DNA of 64,000 nt from Adhaeribacter arboris (GTDB taxonomy: Bacteria; Bacteroidota; Bacteroidia; Cytophagales; Hymenobacteraceae): assembly GCF_003023845.1 (NCBI RefSeq), contig NZ_PYFT01000001.1:4650001-4714000 (forward strand), written 5' to 3'. Below are positions 61,043-64,000 of this stretch, piece after piece. Position numbers and translations under genes: made by a program. Positions within the stretch are counted from its first letter, which is position 1; each line of letters starts with the position of its first letter. The notes beneath the pieces are model-generated. The model did not search any database and was not told the DNA's origin. It saw only the letters and a list, made by a program, of their open reading frames with translations.

Positions 61043-64000
61043 CTATTTTTTGTTATTTAACAAATATACCAGCAGCGCATCAAATTCTTCTTTGGGGATG
61101 GTGCTGTTAAAATGGTCGGGCATAAGGGTATAGGGCGAAGCTGTTTTTTCCTGAATGTCTTGCTGCGCAATAGTAAATTCTTGCCCGCTCCGGTCGGCTA
61201 ATACCAGTAATTGCCCTTCGTCGCGCCGGTAAAGTCCCGATACGGTTTTCCCATTTTTTAAAGTAATAGTATACGTCCGGAAAGCTTCGGAAATATTCCG
61301 GTTCGGGTCTAATATTTTTGTGGCTAATGCTTCTTTTCCCCAATTACCTACCCCATCAAGCTGCGGACCAATTAAGCCGCCTTTCTTATCAATCTGGTGG
61401 CACATACTGCAATTTTTGGTAAAGACCGCATTTCCCATCGATACCGTTTTTCCTTTTGAACTAAAGGTGGCTAATCTTTCCTGAATTAGCTTTTGCCGCT
61501 CTTCGCTTACCGGTAAAATGCCGGCCGTCAGTTCTTCGTAATCCTGATGTTGTTTAGGTTCTATATTTGCCAGCAAAGCTTCTTCTACCGTTCGGGCTTT
61601 CAGCAAACGTGCCGGAGCGTAGCCCTGCCGGATTAATTTTATGAGTTGCGATTTTCCTGCCTTATCTTTAACTAAAAGGGAAGCAATAGTTTCCTGCACT
61701 TCGTACGGGGCGCCCCGCAAGCCTTCGCCCAACAAGGCTCTTACCGGAGGTAAAGCGGATTGCCCCAAAGCCTGGGCGAATTTTTGCCGCATACCCATTG
61801 ATTCTTCGCCGCTGGTGAGCACTTTAAAAATACTAGGGGCGTTTTGGGCAGGTGCCAAATTTATTAATGCTCCGGCGGCAACTCCCCGGGTTTCTTCGTC
61901 CGCAGTTCGTAAAGCTACTATATTTTTAAGATAAGGCTCCAAAGAAGATACTTTATACTTACCCGCTATATCGGCGGCATACAGTTGCTGCGCTTGCACC
62001 TGCTTATTCCAAGTTGTAGGGGCGTTTTGAAGAATAGTAGTAGCAAGTTTTATATTCCATTCCTGGTACAAAGTATTCTCTTGCGCGCCACGTTGCTCTA
62101 TTCCAGAATTTAATGCTTTGGCTAGCTGGTACTGCTGTTCCAGGTTGTGGGGGTTTTTACTCTGCAAAAAACGAACTACCTGATTTAACTCGGCATCCGG
62201 AATATTACGGGCAATGGATTGGGTGTAAATAAGCTGACGCTCGGGCGTTGGTGCGTGCGTTTGAAAATACTGAAAAAGAAACTGTCCGGCAGCTGCTGAA
62301 TGAACATCCGCGGTTACCATCGCTAAAATGTCGGCTTCTTTTTCATTCCATTTTTCGGTGGCTACCCGTTGCATAATGTCTGTTTGCGCCAGGTGATTTT
62401 TAAGGCTCATTAATACCGTGTACCGCAAATGGGTATCATAATCGGGAATAGCCTGCACCAACGTTATGAGCCTCCGGTAACTTTGCGGACTCGGATGCCG
62501 GCTCAGCAGTTCGGCTGCCGCCCGTTGCACGTGCGGATTTGAATTAACCAGACTCTTTAAGGCAATAGTTCGTTGTTCTTCAGATAGGGTTTTAAAATTA
62601 GCCAGTACTTTTAAGGCATGCACCTGCACCCGCGCATCTTTATGGTTAATAGCATCAAATAATGCTTTATCGGGCAGCGCATGTAACCGGTATAAAGCCC
62701 ATATAGCCTGAATAAGCTGTTCGGGGCTAGTTCTTTTCCTACGAACCACTTTCTTTAAAGCAGGAAGAGCTTTAACACCATAACGGTCCACCAATTCATC
62801 GGTAGCGCGCATGCGGGTAGCCAGCACATTGTGATTAAGGGCAGCCACTAATTTAGATAAACTTACTTTAGACCAATCTATTACCGGATTTTCTTTATTG
62901 CCCTTGTAGGTAATCTTCCAGATGCGGCCGCTAACCCGGTCCCGGCCCGGATGATTAATAGGTACTTCGTAGTGACCAATTATCCGGTTATAAAAATCGG
63001 CAATGTACAAGGCCCCATCCGGACCTACTTTTAAATCTACCGGCCGGAACCAAGGGTCCCGGCTCACCAAAAAATCTTCTTTGCGGGTAGCTTTAGGGGT
63101 AGAACCATGAAAGGTCATTACATTCCGGCTAATACGGCACGTTACCACATCGCCGGAGTAAAAGCTATTCCGGTATTCTTCCGGAAACTGGGTATCGGTA
63201 TAATAAACCAAGCCGGCTAAAGCAGTAGAATTTAAGTCATAATCCATCATAGTAGGAGCAAAGCCCATGCTTCGTTCTTTCTTTCCCCACTGGGTATAGT
63301 CACCGCCCCAGATTAATTGGTAAATAGGCAGCGTATGGCAATCGGCGGAATACTGGTAGCCCATTTCGTCGTAAGCCGAGCCGAAAGGATTGATGCGACC
63401 ATCAGTAGTTTTCTCAACGCGGCGGCCGTCCGGCGTAAACCGGAACGTATTGCCCGAAAACATAGTAATAGAGTCCTGGTCTTTACCGGCAATTTTAGAA
63501 GTATTCGCGTACCCGTGCGAGGCGTGTATCCAGCCATCAAATCCCCGGATTAAATTATTTACCATGCCGTGCGTATCCTTGTGCCCGAATTTGCCCAATA
63601 ATACTTCGCGTTTATCGGCCTTATCATCACCATCTGAATCAATAAAATGGTAAACGTTAGGAATGCTGTACGCAATTGCCCCGCCTTTTACCGGCATAAT
63701 ACCAATCGGAATATTTAAATCATTCGCGAATTCAATTATTTTATCGGCCCGGCCATCGTGGTTGGTATCTTCCAGAATGCTAATCCGGTCTTTCCCTTGG
63801 CCGGGGCCAGCCGCTACCGGGTATTCCGAAGATTGCGTTACCCACAACCGGCCTTTTTCATCGAAAGCCATGTTAATGGGTTTGGTTATATCCGGCTCCG
63901 AAGCAAAGAGGGTAGCTTCAAATCCCGGGGGCAATACAAAACTTAAACGTTCTTCGGCGGGAGTTTTAAAAGCTGTAGTGCGCACATGTTCCGCGTAAAT
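61043..64000 (-). CDS. PVC-type heme-binding dehydrogenase-like protein (beta-propeller, HEAT repeats, cytochrome c), 5' partial
   Basis: The frame is open to the window edge (985 residues visible); a GTG at 63985 is in frame but the text upstream (YAEH) also reads as protein, so the start is outside. Domains: an NHL/sorbosone-dehydrogenase-like propeller (first 370 residues; LPPGFEATLFASEPDITKPINMAFDEKGRLWVT, GDTYQ-type repeats), a HEAT-repeat region (about 400-800; LKKVVRRKRTSPEQLIQAIWALYRL, AAAELLSRHPS), then a C-terminal cytochrome c domain with CSMCH and LMPDHF supplying the axial methionine. This architecture (PVC-type heme-binding proteins) is common in Planctomycetes and Bacteroidota and is presumed to oxidise sugars at the cell surface; the substrate is unknown. 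Confidence 0.93.
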   Translation of the reverse strand: MYAEHVRTTAFKTPAEERLSFVLPPGFEATLFASEPDITKPINMAFDEKGRLWVTQSSEYPVAAGPGQGKDRISILEDTNHDGRADKIIEFANDLNIPIGIMPVKGGAIAYSIPNVYHFIDSDGDDKADKREVLLGKFGHKDTHGMVNNLIRGFDGWIHASHGYANTSKIAGKDQDSITMFSGNTFRFTPDGRRVEKTTDGRINPFGSAYDEMGYQYSADCHTLPIYQLIWGGDYTQWGKKERSMGFAPTMMDYDLNSTALAGLVYYTDTQFPEEYRNSFYSGDVVTCRISRNVMTFHGSTPKATRKEDFLVSRDPWFRPVDLKVGPDGALYIADFYNRIIGHYEVPINHPGRDRVSGRIWKITYKGNKENPVIDWSKVSLSKLVAALNHNVLATRMRATDELVDRYGVKALPALKKVVRRKRTSPEQLIQAIWALYRLHALPDKALFDAINHKDARVQVHALKVLANFKTLSEEQRTIALKSLVNSNPHVQRAAAELLSRHPSPQSYRRLITLVQAIPDYDTHLRYTVLMSLKNHLAQTDIMQRVATEKWNEKEADILAMVTADVHSAAAGQFLFQYFQTHAPTPERQLIYTQSIARNIPDAELNQVVRFLQSKNPHNLEQQYQLAKALNSGIEQRGAQENTLYQEWNIKLATTILQNAPTTWNKQVQAQQLYAADIAGKYKVSSLEPYLKNIVALRTADEETRGVAAGALINLAPAQNAPSIFKVLTSGEESMGMRQKFAQALGQSALPPVRALLGEGLRGAPYEVQETIASLLVKDKAGKSQLIKLIRQGYAPARLLKARTVEEALLANIEPKQHQDYEELTAGILPVSEERQKLIQERLATFSSKGKTVSMGNAVFTKNCSMCHQIDKKGGLIGPQLDGVGNWGKEALATKILDPNRNISEAFRTYTITLKNGKTVSGLYRRDEGQLLVLADRSGQEFTIAQQDIQEKTASPYTLMPDHFNSTIPKEEFDALLVYLLNNKK

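Noticed and set aside
1-64000. Prophage, integrated plasmid or intact insertion sequence
   Set aside because: No integrase, transposase, phage structural, conjugation or replication genes were seen, and no tRNA-associated direct repeats.

Overview
This window is a stretch of a Bacteroidota chromosome, most likely a Cytophagales/Hymenobacteraceae member (Adhaeribacter-like; the genus is my inference). The evidence is the gene set: a SusC/SusD pair, two secreted proteins with type IX secretion (T9SS) C-terminal domains, GH97, an M56 BlaR1-like sensor and a DUF3667 protein. Start codons usually lack Shine-Dalgarno sequences, and many genes are preceded by the Bacteroidota promoter TTTG-N17-21-TAnnTTTG. 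There are no rRNA or tRNA genes, no CRISPR array and no intact insertion sequence. Most of the window looks like ordinary chromosome with accessory elements between genes.

Layout. 1-7 kb: 3' part of an M56 peptidase, a DUF3667 membrane protein, a secreted metzincin-type protease with a T9SS tail, and a GH97 glycosidase on the minus strand. 7-14 kb: a small secreted protein, a Tat-exported sulfite dehydrogenase with its cytochrome c subunit, and an M16 peptidase pair (one catalytic, one without the zinc motif but fused to a lipoprotein-sorting-like domain). 14-19 kb: DUF72, RlpA-SPOR, a CDF metal transporter and a T9SS cargo protein. 19-25 kb: a methionine/folate locus made of a canonical promoter, a SAM-I riboswitch, metH and metF, followed by two perfect hairpins. 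25-31 kb: small enzymes, an M61 peptidase, and the rpmH-rnpA-S41 protease group. 31-37 kb: the most unusual locus, a 1198-residue fusion of a degenerate metallophosphatase, a domain I read as kinase-like, and an outer-membrane beta-barrel, with a shorter paralogue of the middle domain nearby on the other strand. 37-41 kb: small or unknown proteins and a SIMPL protein. 41-45 kb: a hexuronate/2-keto-3-deoxygluconate (KDG) module (SDR, KdgK, Eda, MFS). 45-59 kb: SusC, SusD, two overlapping CRTAC1-type lipoproteins and a vanadium-haloperoxidase-type lipoprotein. 59-64 kb: a Dabb protein, then on the minus strand a VCBS-repeat protein and a large heme-binding dehydrogenase-like protein cut by the window edge.

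Working together. The KDG module and the Sus locus share a LacI-type operator core (palindrome CGGTAACGTTACCG and variants) at three places, which suggests one sugar-acid regulon covering outer-membrane uptake, inner-membrane transport and catabolism. The metH riboswitch has a visible switch: the 3' strand of its P1 helix can pair with the 5' arm of a downstream hairpin that lies just before the start codon.

Limits. All calls come from reading the sequence and recalling family motifs; no search was run. Kinase-like, repeat-family and operator assignments are inferences, and their tests are given.
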